Source: Streptomyces pluripotens (lineage in GTDB: Bacteria > Actinomycetota > Actinomycetes > Streptomycetales > Streptomycetaceae). Taken from it: a stretch of DNA of 64,000 nucleotides. The stretch is from NCBI RefSeq assembly GCF_000802245.2, contig NZ_CP021080.1:4154001-4218000 (forward strand). Direction: 5' to 3'. This document shows, one piece after another, positions 33,904 through 42,956 of this stretch; the stretch's first letter is position 1; the number at the start of each line of letters is the position of its first letter. Below the pieces are notes generated by a model, which saw only the letters and a program-made list of their open reading frames with translations, was not told where the DNA came from and searched no databases. Position numbers and translations under genes: made by a program.

Positions 33904-36489
33904 ATGACGACTTCCGCGACCTCCGGAACCGGCCCCACCGAGAACTCCATGCGTCGCGCCCTCAAACGCGCCCGGGACGGCGTCGCCCTCGACGTCGCCG
34001 AGGCTGCGGTGCTGCTGCAGGCCCGCGGCGAGGCCTTGACCGATCTCGCCGAGTCGGCCGCCCGGGTACGGGACGCGGGACTCGCGGCAGCGGGCAGGCC
34101 CGGCGTCATCACGTACTCGAAGAGCGTGTTCATCCCCCTCACCCGGCTGTGCCGGGACACGTGCCACTACTGCACCTTCGTCACCGTCCCCGGCAAGCTG
34201 CGCCGGGCCGGGCACGGGATGTTCATGTCCCCCGACGAGGTCCTGGACATCGCTCGCAAGGGCGCAGCCCTCGGTTGCAAGGAAGCCCTGATCACCCTCG
34301 GCGACAAGCCCGAGGCCCGCTGGCCCGAGGCGCGCGAGTGGCTCGACGCCCACGGTTATGACGACACCATCGCCTACGTCCGCGCCATTTCCGTCCGCAT
34401 CCTGGAGGAGACGGGCCTGCTGCCCCACCTCAATCCGGGCGTGATGACGTGGACGGACTTCCAGCGGCTGAAGCCCGTCGCACCGTCCATGGGCATGATG
34501 CTGGAGACGACGGCGACCCGGCTGTGGTCCGAGCCCGGCGGTCCGCACCACGGTTCCCCGGACAAGGAACCGGCCGTACGCCTGCGGGTCCTCCAGGACG
34601 CAGGCCGCTCCTCCGTCCCCTTCACCTCCGGCATCCTGATCGGCATCGGGGAAACGTACGAGGAGCGAGCGGAGTCCCTCTTCGCCCTGCGTAAGGTGTC
34701 CCGCGCCTACCACGGCATCCAGGAACTGATCATCCAGAACTTCCGTGCCAAGCCGGACACGGCGATGCGCGGCATGCCGGACGCCGAACTGGAGGACCTG
34801 CTGGCCACGGTGGCCGTGGCCCGGCACATCATGGGGCCGAGTGCCTGCCTGCAGGCCCCGCCGAACCTCGTCGACTCCGAGTACGAGCGGCTGATCGGCG
34901 CCGGAATCGACGACTGGGGCGGGGTCTCGCCCCTGACCATCGACCACGTCAACCCCGAACGCCCGTGGCCGCAGATCGAGGAACTGGCCCAAAGATCACG
35001 GGCGGCGGGCTTCGAACTGCGCGAACGCCTCTGCGTGTACCCCGAGTTCGTTCGCCGGGGCGAGCCCTGGCTGGACCCGCGGCTGCGTCCGCACGTCCGC
35101 GCGCTGGCGGACGCAGAGACCGGACTGGCGCTGGCCGGCGTCCTGCCCGAAGGGCTGCCCTGGCAGGAGCCGGAGGAGGTCTTCGTGCCGGCCGGCCGCA
35201 CGGATCTGCACCGCACCATCGACACCGAGGGCCGTACCACCGACCGGCGTGACGACTTCGACGAGGTGTACGGCGACTGGGAGGTCCTGCGCGAGGCGGC
35301 TGCCCCCGGCATGGCACCGGAGCGCATCGACACGGACGTACGGCAGGCACTGCGGACAGCGGTCGACGATCCGGCGAAGCTGTCGGACTCCGAGGCCCTG
35401 GCCCTCCTCCACGCGGACGGCCCGGCGCTGGACGCGCTGTGCCGGGTGGCGGACGACGTCCGCAGGTCGGCGGTCGGTGACGACGTCACCTACATCGTCA
35501 CCCGCAACATCAACTTCACCAACGTCTGCTACACGGGGTGCCGTTTCTGTGCCTTCGCGCAGCGTCGTACGGACGCGGACGCCTACACGCTCTCCCTGGA
35601 GCAGGTGGCGGACCGCGCCCAACAGGCCTGGGACGTGGGCGCGGTGGAGGTGTGCATGCAGGGCGGCATCCACCCGGACCTGCCGGGCACGGCGTATTTC
35701 GACATCGTGAGGGCGGTCAAGGAGCGCGTCCCCGGCATGCACGTCCACGCCTTCTCGCCGATGGAGGTGGTGAACGGAGCCACCAGAACGGGGATGTCCG
35801 TCCGGGAATGGCTGACGGCCGCCAAGGAGGCCGGACTGGACTCCCTCCCCGGCACCGCCGCGGAGATCCTGGACGACGAGGTCCGCTGGGTGCTGACCAA
35901 GGGCAAGCTGCCCACGGCCACCTGGACCGAGGTGATCACGACCGCCCACGAGCTGGGCATCCGCTCGTCCTCGACGATGATGTACGGACATGTGGACCAG
36001 CCCCGCCACTGGCTGGGCCATCTGCGCACCCTGGCCGGAATCCAGCGGGAGACGGGCGGCTTCACGGAATTCGTGACGCTCCCCTTCATCCACACGAACG
36101 CGCCGGTGTACCTGGCGGGGATCGCCCGGCCGGGCCCGTCCACACGGGACAACCGGGCGGTCACCGCGATGGCGAGGCTGCTGCTGCACCCTTGGATCCC
36201 CAACATCCAGACGAGTTGGGTCAAGCTGGGTGCGGAGGGGGCAGCGGAGATGCTGCGCTCCGGCGCCAACGACCTGGGCGGGACACTGATGGAGGAGACG
36301 ATTTCCCGCATGGCGGGCTCCTCCTATGGCTCGTACAAGTCCATCCGCGACCTGGTGGCGGTGGCGGAGGCGGCCGGCCGTCCGGCGAAGCCGCGCACCA
36401 CCCTCTACGGCGAGGTCCCCGGGGAACGGAGACGGGTGGCCGAGGCGTCCGACGGGCACCTGCCGGATCTGCTCCCGGTCCTGGACTGA
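33904..36489 (+). CDS. fbiC: FbiC, bifunctional FO synthase (CofG-CofH fusion)
   Basis: An 861-residue fusion of two radical SAM enzymes that make FO (7,8-didemethyl-8-hydroxy-5-deazariboflavin), the F420 chromophore, from tyrosine and 5-amino-6-ribitylaminouracil. The CofG half carries the cluster motif C83-x3-C87-x2-C90 (LCRDTCHYC); the CofH half carries C542-x3-C546-x2-C549 (CYTGCRFC). The length matches actinobacterial FbiC. ATG at 33904. It is next to three LLM and two Ddn-type proteins, which are predicted F420 users. Confidence 0.97.
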   Translation: MTTSATSGTGPTENSMRRALKRARDGVALDVAEAAVLLQARGEALTDLAESAARVRDAGLAAAGRPGVITYSKSVFIPLTRLCRDTCHYCTFVTVPGKLRRAGHGMFMSPDEVLDIARKGAALGCKEALITLGDKPEARWPEAREWLDAHGYDDTIAYVRAISVRILEETGLLPHLNPGVMTWTDFQRLKPVAPSMGMMLETTATRLWSEPGGPHHGSPDKEPAVRLRVLQDAGRSSVPFTSGILIGIGETYEERAESLFALRKVSRAYHGIQELIIQNFRAKPDTAMRGMPDAELEDLLATVAVARHIMGPSACLQAPPNLVDSEYERLIGAGIDDWGGVSPLTIDHVNPERPWPQIEELAQRSRAAGFELRERLCVYPEFVRRGEPWLDPRLRPHVRALADAETGLALAGVLPEGLPWQEPEEVFVPAGRTDLHRTIDTEGRTTDRRDDFDEVYGDWEVLREAAAPGMAPERIDTDVRQALRTAVDDPAKLSDSEALALLHADGPALDALCRVADDVRRSAVGDDVTYIVTRNINFTNVCYTGCRFCAFAQRRTDADAYTLSLEQVADRAQQAWDVGAVEVCMQGGIHPDLPGTAYFDIVRAVKERVPGMHVHAFSPMEVVNGATRTGMSVREWLTAAKEAGLDSLPGTAAEILDDEVRWVLTKGKLPTATWTEVITTAHELGIRSSSTMMYGHVDQPRHWLGHLRTLAGIQRETGGFTEFVTLPFIHTNAPVYLAGIARPGPSTRDNRAVTAMARLLLHPWIPNIQTSWVKLGAEGAAEMLRSGANDLGGTLMEETISRMAGSSYGSYKSIRDLVAVAEAAGRPAKPRTTLYGEVPGERRRVAEASDGHLPDLLPVLD

Positions 36490-36548
36490 GTACGATGATC
36501 CGACCCCCGAGCCAAGACGGGGCCCCGTAGCGGAGGAGATGCGTACCC

Positions 36549-37112
36549 GTGGCTGCCCGACTGCCCACCTGGGCCTGGGTCACCGGTCTGACAGCGGGAG
36601 CGACCGCGGTCGTTGTCGCCCTCGCCATACAGGCGGACCACGGGCCGCGTCCCACGGCCGCGACGGCCAAACCCAAGACCTCCGCGTCGCCGCGCGTCCA
36701 TGCCTCCGCCGCGCCCGCACCGTCCGCCCCGCCCGCCCTGCCGGACGGGTCCGGCACGGGCCGCCGGATCGTCTACTCGGTCGGCGAGAAGCGGGTGTGG
36801 ATGGTCGACGCCACCGGCAAGGCGACCCGCACCTTCGCGGTGTGGCCGGGCACGGTGAGCCCGCTGCCCGGCCGTTACTCGATCACTCTGCGCACCCAGT
36901 CCCTCAAGGGCTCGGACGGCGTCGAGATCGAGCACGTCATGTACTTCACCAAGACGTCCGGCGTGAACATAGCGTTCTCCAACGCCCTCGACGGCTCTTC
37001 GCCGCCGCCCGCGAACGGTCAGAAGTTGGGTGGCGTCCGCCTCCACAAGGAGGACGGCGCCGCACTGTGGGCCTTCGGTGACCGGGGCACCAGGGTGGCC
37101 GTCGTCAAGTAG
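36549..37112 (+). CDS. Membrane-anchored extracytoplasmic protein of unknown function
   Basis: A 187-residue protein: short N-terminus, one membrane segment (WVTGLTAGATAVVVALAI, about residues 10-28), a Pro/Ala/Ser-rich linker, and a soluble domain containing GRRIVYSVGEKRVWMVDATGKATRTF and LPGRYSITLRTQSLKG. No catalytic motif was recognised (the HxxxC of L,D-transpeptidases is absent). GTG at 36549 has ggaggag about 10 bp upstream. It overlaps the convergent DUF2165 gene by 8 bp. Confidence 0.8.
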   Translation: MAARLPTWAWVTGLTAGATAVVVALAIQADHGPRPTAATAKPKTSASPRVHASAAPAPSAPPALPDGSGTGRRIVYSVGEKRVWMVDATGKATRTFAVWPGTVSPLPGRYSITLRTQSLKGSDGVEIEHVMYFTKTSGVNIAFSNALDGSSPPPANGQKLGGVRLHKEDGAALWAFGDRGTRVAVVK

Positions 37113-37641
37113 CGTTCCGCTGCCCGCCGCCCGGCAGCTGGGTGACGATCAGTGCCACCGAACTGAGCAGGAACACCCGGGTCGCGGCCTGCAGGCCGTT
37201 CCAGGCCTTCGACTGCCACATGGCGAACCACTCGCCGCCGATCGCGATGAAACCGGCCCCGAAGAGAAGCAGCAGCATCAGCAGGCCGTAGGTGGACCAG
37301 CGCCGGGCACGGTCGTGATCCCGGCGGGTCCAGAGCCAGGTGCCCCAGACGAGCACGAGCGCGGCCACCGTCTCCCACACGATGATCAGGACGTAGGCGG
37401 TGTCCTGAAGCGTGGTGCTGGTGATGGCCCGCCACATCAGATCGTCGTCCTTGAACGTGGTGTCCATCGCCAGTACGTGCCGCACGAACTGCTGGTTGGT
37501 CCCGAAGTCGGTGATGTTCCCGAGCGCGACCAGGGTGATGTAGAGGGCGAGTATGCCGGTGAGCACGCCGGCGGCGAGGCTGAGGCCGGTGTGCCGCATG
37601 GGGGTGGTGGGGGTGGTGTGGGCGGTGGGGGTGGTGGTCAT
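37105..37641 (-). CDS. DUF2165-family integral membrane protein
   Basis: A 178-residue protein with four membrane helices (GVLTGILALYITLVALGN; TAYVLIIVWETVAALVLVWG; YGLLMLLLLFGAGFIAI; VFLLSSVALIVTQL). The GN-x-TD-x-x-x-N-x-x-F-V-x-H-V-x-x-MD segment is characteristic of DUF2165 (YbaN-like/small predicted membrane) proteins of unknown role. ATG at 37641 follows gggagagaattc. The gene converges and overlaps at its 3' end. Confidence 0.85.
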   Translation of the reverse strand: MTTTPTAHTTPTTPMRHTGLSLAAGVLTGILALYITLVALGNITDFGTNQQFVRHVLAMDTTFKDDDLMWRAITSTTLQDTAYVLIIVWETVAALVLVWGTWLWTRRDHDRARRWSTYGLLMLLLLFGAGFIAIGGEWFAMWQSKAWNGLQAATRVFLLSSVALIVTQLPGGGQRNAT

Positions 37642-38030
37642 GGGTGAATTCTCTCCCGATGCAAGCCCAGCCATCGCGTGGCCATTGCGCCAGAATGAGA
37701 CGTGAAGTGGGCGCACCCGGATGGCGGTTGGGGAGCCGGCCGGGAGGTGTGCCAGGCGCCGCTCCGGCACCGGCCGCCGTCCGGCAGGACACCGCAGAGC
37801 CGACTCCTCCCGGACGGAGGTGAACTGCACACGGCAGCGGCGAGAGCGGCGGCGAGTGCCGTACGACCGGCCCACCACCGACGCCAACAGGGCCGATTCC
37901 GTACGGGGCCGAAGCGCTCATAGCTGTGCGGGAATGACCCCTCAGGGGCGAATTGCCCCCCTCAACGGACCGTTCCGTGTCGATTACAGTGCTTGCGTCG
38001 AACGGACGGACGGTGCCCTGAGGAGGACTG
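37642..38030. other. Intergenic region, no gene supported
   Basis: 389 bp between the divergent DUF2165 and ADP-ribosylglycohydrolase-like genes. The last 50 bp contain tacagt (a possible -10) and the ribosome binding site aggagga. No conserved small frame was recognised. Confidence 0.6.
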
Positions 38031-39143
38031 GTGGGTGCGACATCCGGCGCCGTCTGGGGCCGCGCCGAGCAACAGGACTTCCGCAGCAGGGTGCGCGGCA
38101 CCCTGCTCGGGGCCGCCGTGGGAGACGCGCTGGGCGGCCCGGCCGACCCGCTGTCCCTGGAGGAGATCCGGTCGGCCTACGGCCCCGAGGGCCTGCTCGA
38201 CCTGGCGTTCGGGCACGGGCGGCGCGGCACGGTCACCCATCACACCCAGCTCACCCTGTTCACCGTGGACGGACTGATCCGCGCCCAGGTCCGCCGCGAC
38301 ACCGGCGTCTGGCACCCGCCGACCGATCTGCACCGCGCGTATCTGCGCTGGGCGGCCACCCAGCGGGACTGGGGACCCGACGAGCGCCGCAAGGACGACG
38401 GATGGCTGGCCCGGGAGGAGTGGCTGTACGCCCGTCGTGACCCCACCCGGGCGCTGCTCGTCGGCTTCGGTGACGAGACCATGGGCACGCTGGAGGCTCC
38501 GAAGAACCCGGGGGAGATGGGACCGGAGGCCGTCGCCCGGTCCACGCCGTTCGGGCTGCTGGTCGGCTGGGAGCCGCAACTCGTCGCCCAACTGGCCGTC
38601 GAGTGCGCGGTCCAGACCCACGGGCACCCCATCGCCCAGCTGGCCGCGGGGGCGTACGCCGCGATCGTGCACGGCCTGGCCCGCGGGGACAGCCTGGACG
38701 GCGCGGTGCGGCGCGCCCTAGGCCTGCTCGCCGTCCGTCCCGGCCACCAGCCCGTCTCCGGCGCCCTCCAGCATGCCCTCGGTGCGGTGCGGCAGGGGAT
38801 GCCCGGCCCGGAGCGGGTGGAGGAACTGGCCGGGGACGGCACGGCGGACGGGCTGTTGGCAGCCTCCGTCTACTGCGCTCTGGTGGGGGAGGACATCCGG
38901 CACGGGCTGTGCCTGGCGGTGAACCAGAGCGGCCCTTCGGCCGCCGCCGGCACCCTCACCGGTGGCCTCCTGGGCGCGCTGCACGGCGAAACCGCCCTGC
39001 CGCCCGGCTGGCTAGCCGAGTTGGAGGGACGACCGACGATTCTCGAACTCGCCGACGACTTCGCGATGGAGATGACCCAGGGGCCCGCCCTGCACGGCCC
39101 CGCCGGCTCATCGCCGGGATGGCTGGCACGGTATCCGCGGTGA
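38031..39143 (+). CDS. ADP-ribosylglycohydrolase-fold protein with altered metal motifs
   Basis: A 370-residue DraG/ARH-family protein, recognised from GTLLGAAVGDALGGPAD near the N-terminus and repeated helical Ala/Gly/Leu segments. Active family members carry D-D-T-x-M/L and D-S-D-S/T-type magnesium ligands. Here the first reads THHTQLTLF and the second NQSGPSAAAGTLTGGLLGA, so the Asp ligands appear lost. It may bind ADP-ribosylated ligands without hydrolysis or use other residues. GTG at 38031 with gaggagga upstream. Confidence 0.85.
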   Translation: MGATSGAVWGRAEQQDFRSRVRGTLLGAAVGDALGGPADPLSLEEIRSAYGPEGLLDLAFGHGRRGTVTHHTQLTLFTVDGLIRAQVRRDTGVWHPPTDLHRAYLRWAATQRDWGPDERRKDDGWLAREEWLYARRDPTRALLVGFGDETMGTLEAPKNPGEMGPEAVARSTPFGLLVGWEPQLVAQLAVECAVQTHGHPIAQLAAGAYAAIVHGLARGDSLDGAVRRALGLLAVRPGHQPVSGALQHALGAVRQGMPGPERVEELAGDGTADGLLAASVYCALVGEDIRHGLCLAVNQSGPSAAAGTLTGGLLGALHGETALPPGWLAELEGRPTILELADDFAMEMTQGPALHGPAGSSPGWLARYPR

Positions 39144-39159
39144 GCGGTGCCTGTGCTGG

Positions 39160-39948
39160 TCAGCGCATCAGTTCCCCCGCGTTGACCAGCAGCGACTGGC
39201 CGGTGATGGCGCGTGCCCGGTCCGACGACAGGAACACCGCAGCGTCCGCCACATCCGCGTCGGTGGCCAGCTCCGGCAGCGCCATCCGCCCGGTCAGCCG
39301 TGCCAGCACCGCCGCCTCCGGCACCCCCTCGCTCTGCGCCGCGAACCGCACGTACGCCTGCACCGGCGGCCCCCACATCCAGCCCGGCAGCACACTGTTG
39401 ACCCGGATCCGGTACGGCCCCACCTCCCGCGCCAGCGCGTACATCGCGCTGGTGAGCGCCCCCTTCGAGGCGGCGTACGCGGCCTGCCGCACCTGCGAGG
39501 GCGCGGCGACGGCCGACTGCGTCCCGATGAACACCACCGCCCCGCCCCCGCCCGCCTTCAGCGCCGGCAGGCAGGCCCGCGTCATCCGCAGTGTCCCCAG
39601 CAGGTTCACGTCGATGACCGACCGCCAGACGGAGAAGTCCGCGTCTTCGACCCCGCCGAAGTAGGAGTCCCAGGCCGCCACCTGCACCACAGCGCCGACC
39701 GAGCCGAACCGCTCGCGTGCGAGCGCGGCCAGCTCCGTGCACTGCCCCTCGTCGGTGATGTCGGTCGCCCGGTACGCCGTGTGCGCGCCGTCCGGGTCGA
39801 TCCCGGCCGCACATTCGGCGAGGTACGCCTCGGTGCGCGCCCCGAGCACCGCGTTCCCGCCCTCCCGTACGACGGCCGCGGCCACCTGTCGGCCGAGCCC
39901 GGCCCCGACGCCCGAGACGACGACGGTCTTGCCGGTGAGCAGGGACAT
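39160..39948 (-). CDS. Short-chain dehydrogenase/reductase under the regulon operator
   Basis: A 262-residue SDR: SGVGAGLGRQVAAAV (TGxxxGxG-like), the Ser of FIGTQSAVAAP, YAASK, and C-terminal GQSLLVNAGELMR. The NNAG motif is altered (VVQVAAWDS). It would oxidise or reduce a hydroxyl/keto group of a pathway intermediate. ATG at 39948, 27 bp from operator 11. Divergent from the unknown dimeric-barrel-like gene. Confidence 0.9.
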   Translation of the reverse strand: MSLLTGKTVVVSGVGAGLGRQVAAAVVREGGNAVLGARTEAYLAECAAGIDPDGAHTAYRATDITDEGQCTELAALARERFGSVGAVVQVAAWDSYFGGVEDADFSVWRSVIDVNLLGTLRMTRACLPALKAGGGGAVVFIGTQSAVAAPSQVRQAAYAASKGALTSAMYALAREVGPYRIRVNSVLPGWMWGPPVQAYVRFAAQSEGVPEAAVLARLTGRMALPELATDADVADAAVFLSSDRARAITGQSLLVNAGELMR

Positions 39949-39975
39949 CGGTGCCTCCCGGGTCTGGCATTTTTC

Positions 39976-39990
39976 CTGACGGGGCGTCAG
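39976..39990. promoter_or_regulatory. Regulon operator 11
   Basis: ctgacggggcgtcag lies between the divergent SDR (start 39948) and the gene at 40027. It may control both. Confidence 0.8.
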
Positions 39991-40026
39991 AGTATGGGCG
40001 GGCGGGGCAGGACGGAAGGGGAACGG

Positions 40027-40875
40027 ATGAGCGAGGGCACCCGCAGCGAGCAGTACGCGGAACTGGCGGCCGTGGGCCCGTACGGTGTCCGCCCGGGCCA
40101 CGCGCTGATCACCATGGTCGAACCGCACCCCGGCCAGGAACACGCCTACAACCGCTGGTACGAGGACGACCACTTCATCGCCGGCGCGATGGCGATGCCC
40201 TGGATGTACGCCGGACGCCGCTGGGTCGCCACGCGGGACCTGCAGTTGCTGCGCTACCCGGAGGAGTCGGCCGTCGCCCGGCCCGTCACCACCGGCTGCT
40301 ACCTCTCCACTTACTGGATCACCGCCGGCCGCTACGACGACCACATGAAGTGGACGGTCGCCATCAACCGGCGCCTCAACCGGGACGCCCGCGTCCACCA
40401 CGCCCGCACCCACGTCTTCACGGCCTTCCAGGACCACGAGGCGACGGTCTACCGGGACGGCGCCGCCGGGCCCAGGGACTTCCACGCCCTCGACCATCCG
40501 TACGCCGGGCTGGTGCTGGAGGTGATCGACGCCGAGTCGCCGCAGCAGCGGAACGAGCTGGTGGAGTGGCTGCGCGCGCGTCACCTCCCCGGTCTCTTGC
40601 CGGGTTCCCCGTCGGCCCTGGTCACGGTGTTCCGGCCGACGCCGCTGCCGGGCGACCGGATGACCTATGTGAAGCAGGTCGAGGGCGTGGGCACCCGGCT
40701 GACCCTGCTGTGGTTCCTGGAGGCCGACCCGCGGGAGTGCTGGCAAGCGCACTTCACGGGGCTGGGAGAGCAGGTGGCGGAGTCGGGGCTGGGACGGGTG
40801 GAGCTGGTTGCACCGTTCATTCCCACGGTGCCGGGCACGGACAGGTACGTCACCGAACTGCGCGGCACCGATTAG
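40027..40875 (+). CDS. Unknown protein, probable dimeric alpha-beta barrel (EthD-like)
   Basis: A 282-residue protein. HALITMVEPHPGQEHAYNRWYEDDHF is like the N-terminus of EthD/antibiotic-biosynthesis-monooxygenase barrel proteins (two ferredoxin-like halves), and the C-terminal half (TRLTLLWFLEADPRECWQAHFTGLGEQV) may be a second module. No cofactor motif can be identified, so a structural, transport or cofactor-free oxygenase role is possible. ATG at 40027 follows gaacgg. It shares operator 11 with the divergent SDR, the main clue to its role. Confidence 0.75.
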   Translation: MSEGTRSEQYAELAAVGPYGVRPGHALITMVEPHPGQEHAYNRWYEDDHFIAGAMAMPWMYAGRRWVATRDLQLLRYPEESAVARPVTTGCYLSTYWITAGRYDDHMKWTVAINRRLNRDARVHHARTHVFTAFQDHEATVYRDGAAGPRDFHALDHPYAGLVLEVIDAESPQQRNELVEWLRARHLPGLLPGSPSALVTVFRPTPLPGDRMTYVKQVEGVGTRLTLLWFLEADPRECWQAHFTGLGEQVAESGLGRVELVAPFIPTVPGTDRYVTELRGTD

Positions 40876-40924
40876 AAGAAGACGTCCAGAAGAAGATGTC
40901 GGAAAGCGACCTCCTCGGGAAGGA

Positions 40925-42760
40925 CTATCCCTTCAACTCGTCGGGGCACGGTGTGCCGCGCGGCAGCTGATAGGGCGCGGCCAGCCGGTACGTCCCGGCC
41001 CGCGGTGCCAGCAGCACGGTCCACTTGTCCCCGTCCGCGTCCTCCGGCGTGGCCATCAGGCAGCCGTTGACGTTGTGGTACGTCTTCGGCACCCCGGACG
41101 GCTGCGGCGGCTTCAGGCTCTTGCCGTGCTCGTCGACGATGCTCAGCCACGGCGAGTACGGAATCCGGATCAGGACCCGCCCCGCCTCGCGCACCCGCAA
41201 GGTCATCTCGCCCTGCTCGGCGCGGTCCACCACGGCGTTGGGGCCGGCGAGCGGCAACGGATCGGTGACCTGGAACAGCTGCCAGTTGGCGTCGCCCCAG
41301 ATCTGCTTCAGGTAGGGCATTCCGCGCCGCAGCAGCTCGCGCTCGCGCTGGCCGCCGTCCCCGTCCGGGTTGTCCTTGGGCAGCACCACGAAGTGCACGG
41401 CCCACCGCCGGAGCCACTCGTGGTAGTTCGCCGAGTTGAGCGTGTCGTCGTAGAAGAGCGGATTGCGTTCCATGTCGGCCTGGCGGTTCCAGCCGCGCGC
41501 CAGGTTGACGTACGGGGCGAGCGCGGAGGCCTCGCGGTGCGAGCGGGCGGGGACCACCTCCACACGGCCCTTCTCCGCGCCGACCTTCTGCAACTGGTTG
41601 ACCAGCGGAGCCAATTCCCGCGCCCAGGAGGCGGCCGGGGTGGTGTGAACGACGTCGTCGACCGACTTGAAGCCGATCCAGCCGACGAAGCCGAGGAACG
41701 CCAGCACGGTCAGGTACCACCGGCGCGACCTGGGCACGGTGTACGGCAGCGCGGCGAGCAGCGTCGCGCCCGCGAACAGCATCGGCATCCGCGAGATGTT
41801 CGATCCGATCTGCGAGCTGATCAGCCACACCAGGACGACACCGGTGCTGTAGACGGCGGCCGTGAGCCGGACGGTCACCCATTGCCTCGGCACCAGGAAC
41901 AGGCACAGCAGGCCGTACAGCAGCGGCAGCACCACTGAGCCGATCGTCATCGGCTGGGTGCCGGAGAACGGGAAGAAGAACCAGGAAGCGGCGACCACCG
42001 CCGACGGGGCGATCCCCAGCGCCCAGGCGCCCGGCCGCCGCTTCTGCAGGAACAGGGCAACCGCGATCAGCCCCACGAACAGGCCCGAGACCGGCGAAGC
42101 CATGGTGGAGAGTCCGGCCAGCGGGGCGGCCACCGCCGCCTTGGCCCAGCGTTTGTGCCGCCACCGGTACGGCCAGCAGAACACGGCGGCGACCGCGCCG
42201 AGCGCGATCATCGTGCCGAGCCCGAAGGTGACCCGCCCGGACACCGCGTTGCAGAGCAGCGCGAAGACCCCGGCGAGGGCGGCCGGCAGCGGGTTACGCA
42301 CGGCCCGACTGCGGATCAGGATCAGCGTCAGCAGGCCCGCGGACACCGTCCCGGAGATCATCATCGTCGTGCGGACGCCGAGGACGGCCATCAGGTACGG
42401 CGACACCACGCTGTACGACACCGGGTGCATGCCGCCGTACCAGGCGAGGTTGTACGCCGAGTCAGGGTGCCGGCCGACGAACTCCGCCCAGGCGTCCTGC
42501 GCGGCAAGATCGCCACCACTGTTCGCGAACGTGAAGAACCAGATGACGTGCAGGACACCCGCCAGCGCGGTGACGCCGAGCGCGGGGTGCCGCAGGAACT
42601 GCCGCCGGAGGGCTTCGGTCACGGTGAGTAGGCGCGTGCGCCCGCGCCTGCCGTCCGTACGGTCCGTGCCGTCCGCGTCACTCGCGGACAGGCGTATTCG
42701 CGGGCCGGATACCGGGCCCGGATCGGCGTCGTCGGCGCGTGTCGGCTCCGCTGTGGCCAC
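40925..42760 (-). CDS. Multispanning membrane protein with large extracytoplasmic C-domain
   Basis: A 611-residue protein with about ten hydrophobic segments between residues 60 and 370, and a soluble C-terminal part with NANWQLFQVTDPLPLAG and MTLRVREAGRVLIRIPYSPWLSI. The topology (helix bundle then domain) resembles membrane glycosyltransferase-like or MFS-unrelated surface assembly proteins; no DxD-type catalytic motif is certain. GTG at 42760. It is 196 bp downstream of the D,D-carboxypeptidase on the same strand. Confidence 0.85.
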   Translation of the reverse strand: MATAEPTRADDADPGPVSGPRIRLSASDADGTDRTDGRRGRTRLLTVTEALRRQFLRHPALGVTALAGVLHVIWFFTFANSGGDLAAQDAWAEFVGRHPDSAYNLAWYGGMHPVSYSVVSPYLMAVLGVRTTMMISGTVSAGLLTLILIRSRAVRNPLPAALAGVFALLCNAVSGRVTFGLGTMIALGAVAAVFCWPYRWRHKRWAKAAVAAPLAGLSTMASPVSGLFVGLIAVALFLQKRRPGAWALGIAPSAVVAASWFFFPFSGTQPMTIGSVVLPLLYGLLCLFLVPRQWVTVRLTAAVYSTGVVLVWLISSQIGSNISRMPMLFAGATLLAALPYTVPRSRRWYLTVLAFLGFVGWIGFKSVDDVVHTTPAASWARELAPLVNQLQKVGAEKGRVEVVPARSHREASALAPYVNLARGWNRQADMERNPLFYDDTLNSANYHEWLRRWAVHFVVLPKDNPDGDGGQRERELLRRGMPYLKQIWGDANWQLFQVTDPLPLAGPNAVVDRAEQGEMTLRVREAGRVLIRIPYSPWLSIVDEHGKSLKPPQPSGVPKTYHNVNGCLMATPEDADGDKWTVLLAPRAGTYRLAAPYQLPRGTPCPDELKG

Positions 42761-42956
42761 CTGAAGGCGCTCCCCGTGTCCCGTCTTCCGTACTCGGCCG
42801 GGTTCCTCGGTGTTCCCGGCCGCTTTTCGTTCAGTTCGCCGCCCCGTAGCGTGACCGGCGACCTGCCCCGATTCGCGACGCTAGCACGCACCCCGCCGCC
42901 GAGCTCCCGGGTGGGGCTCGGTCGGTGGGGTGCGGGACGGGCCGACGGTGGTGCGG

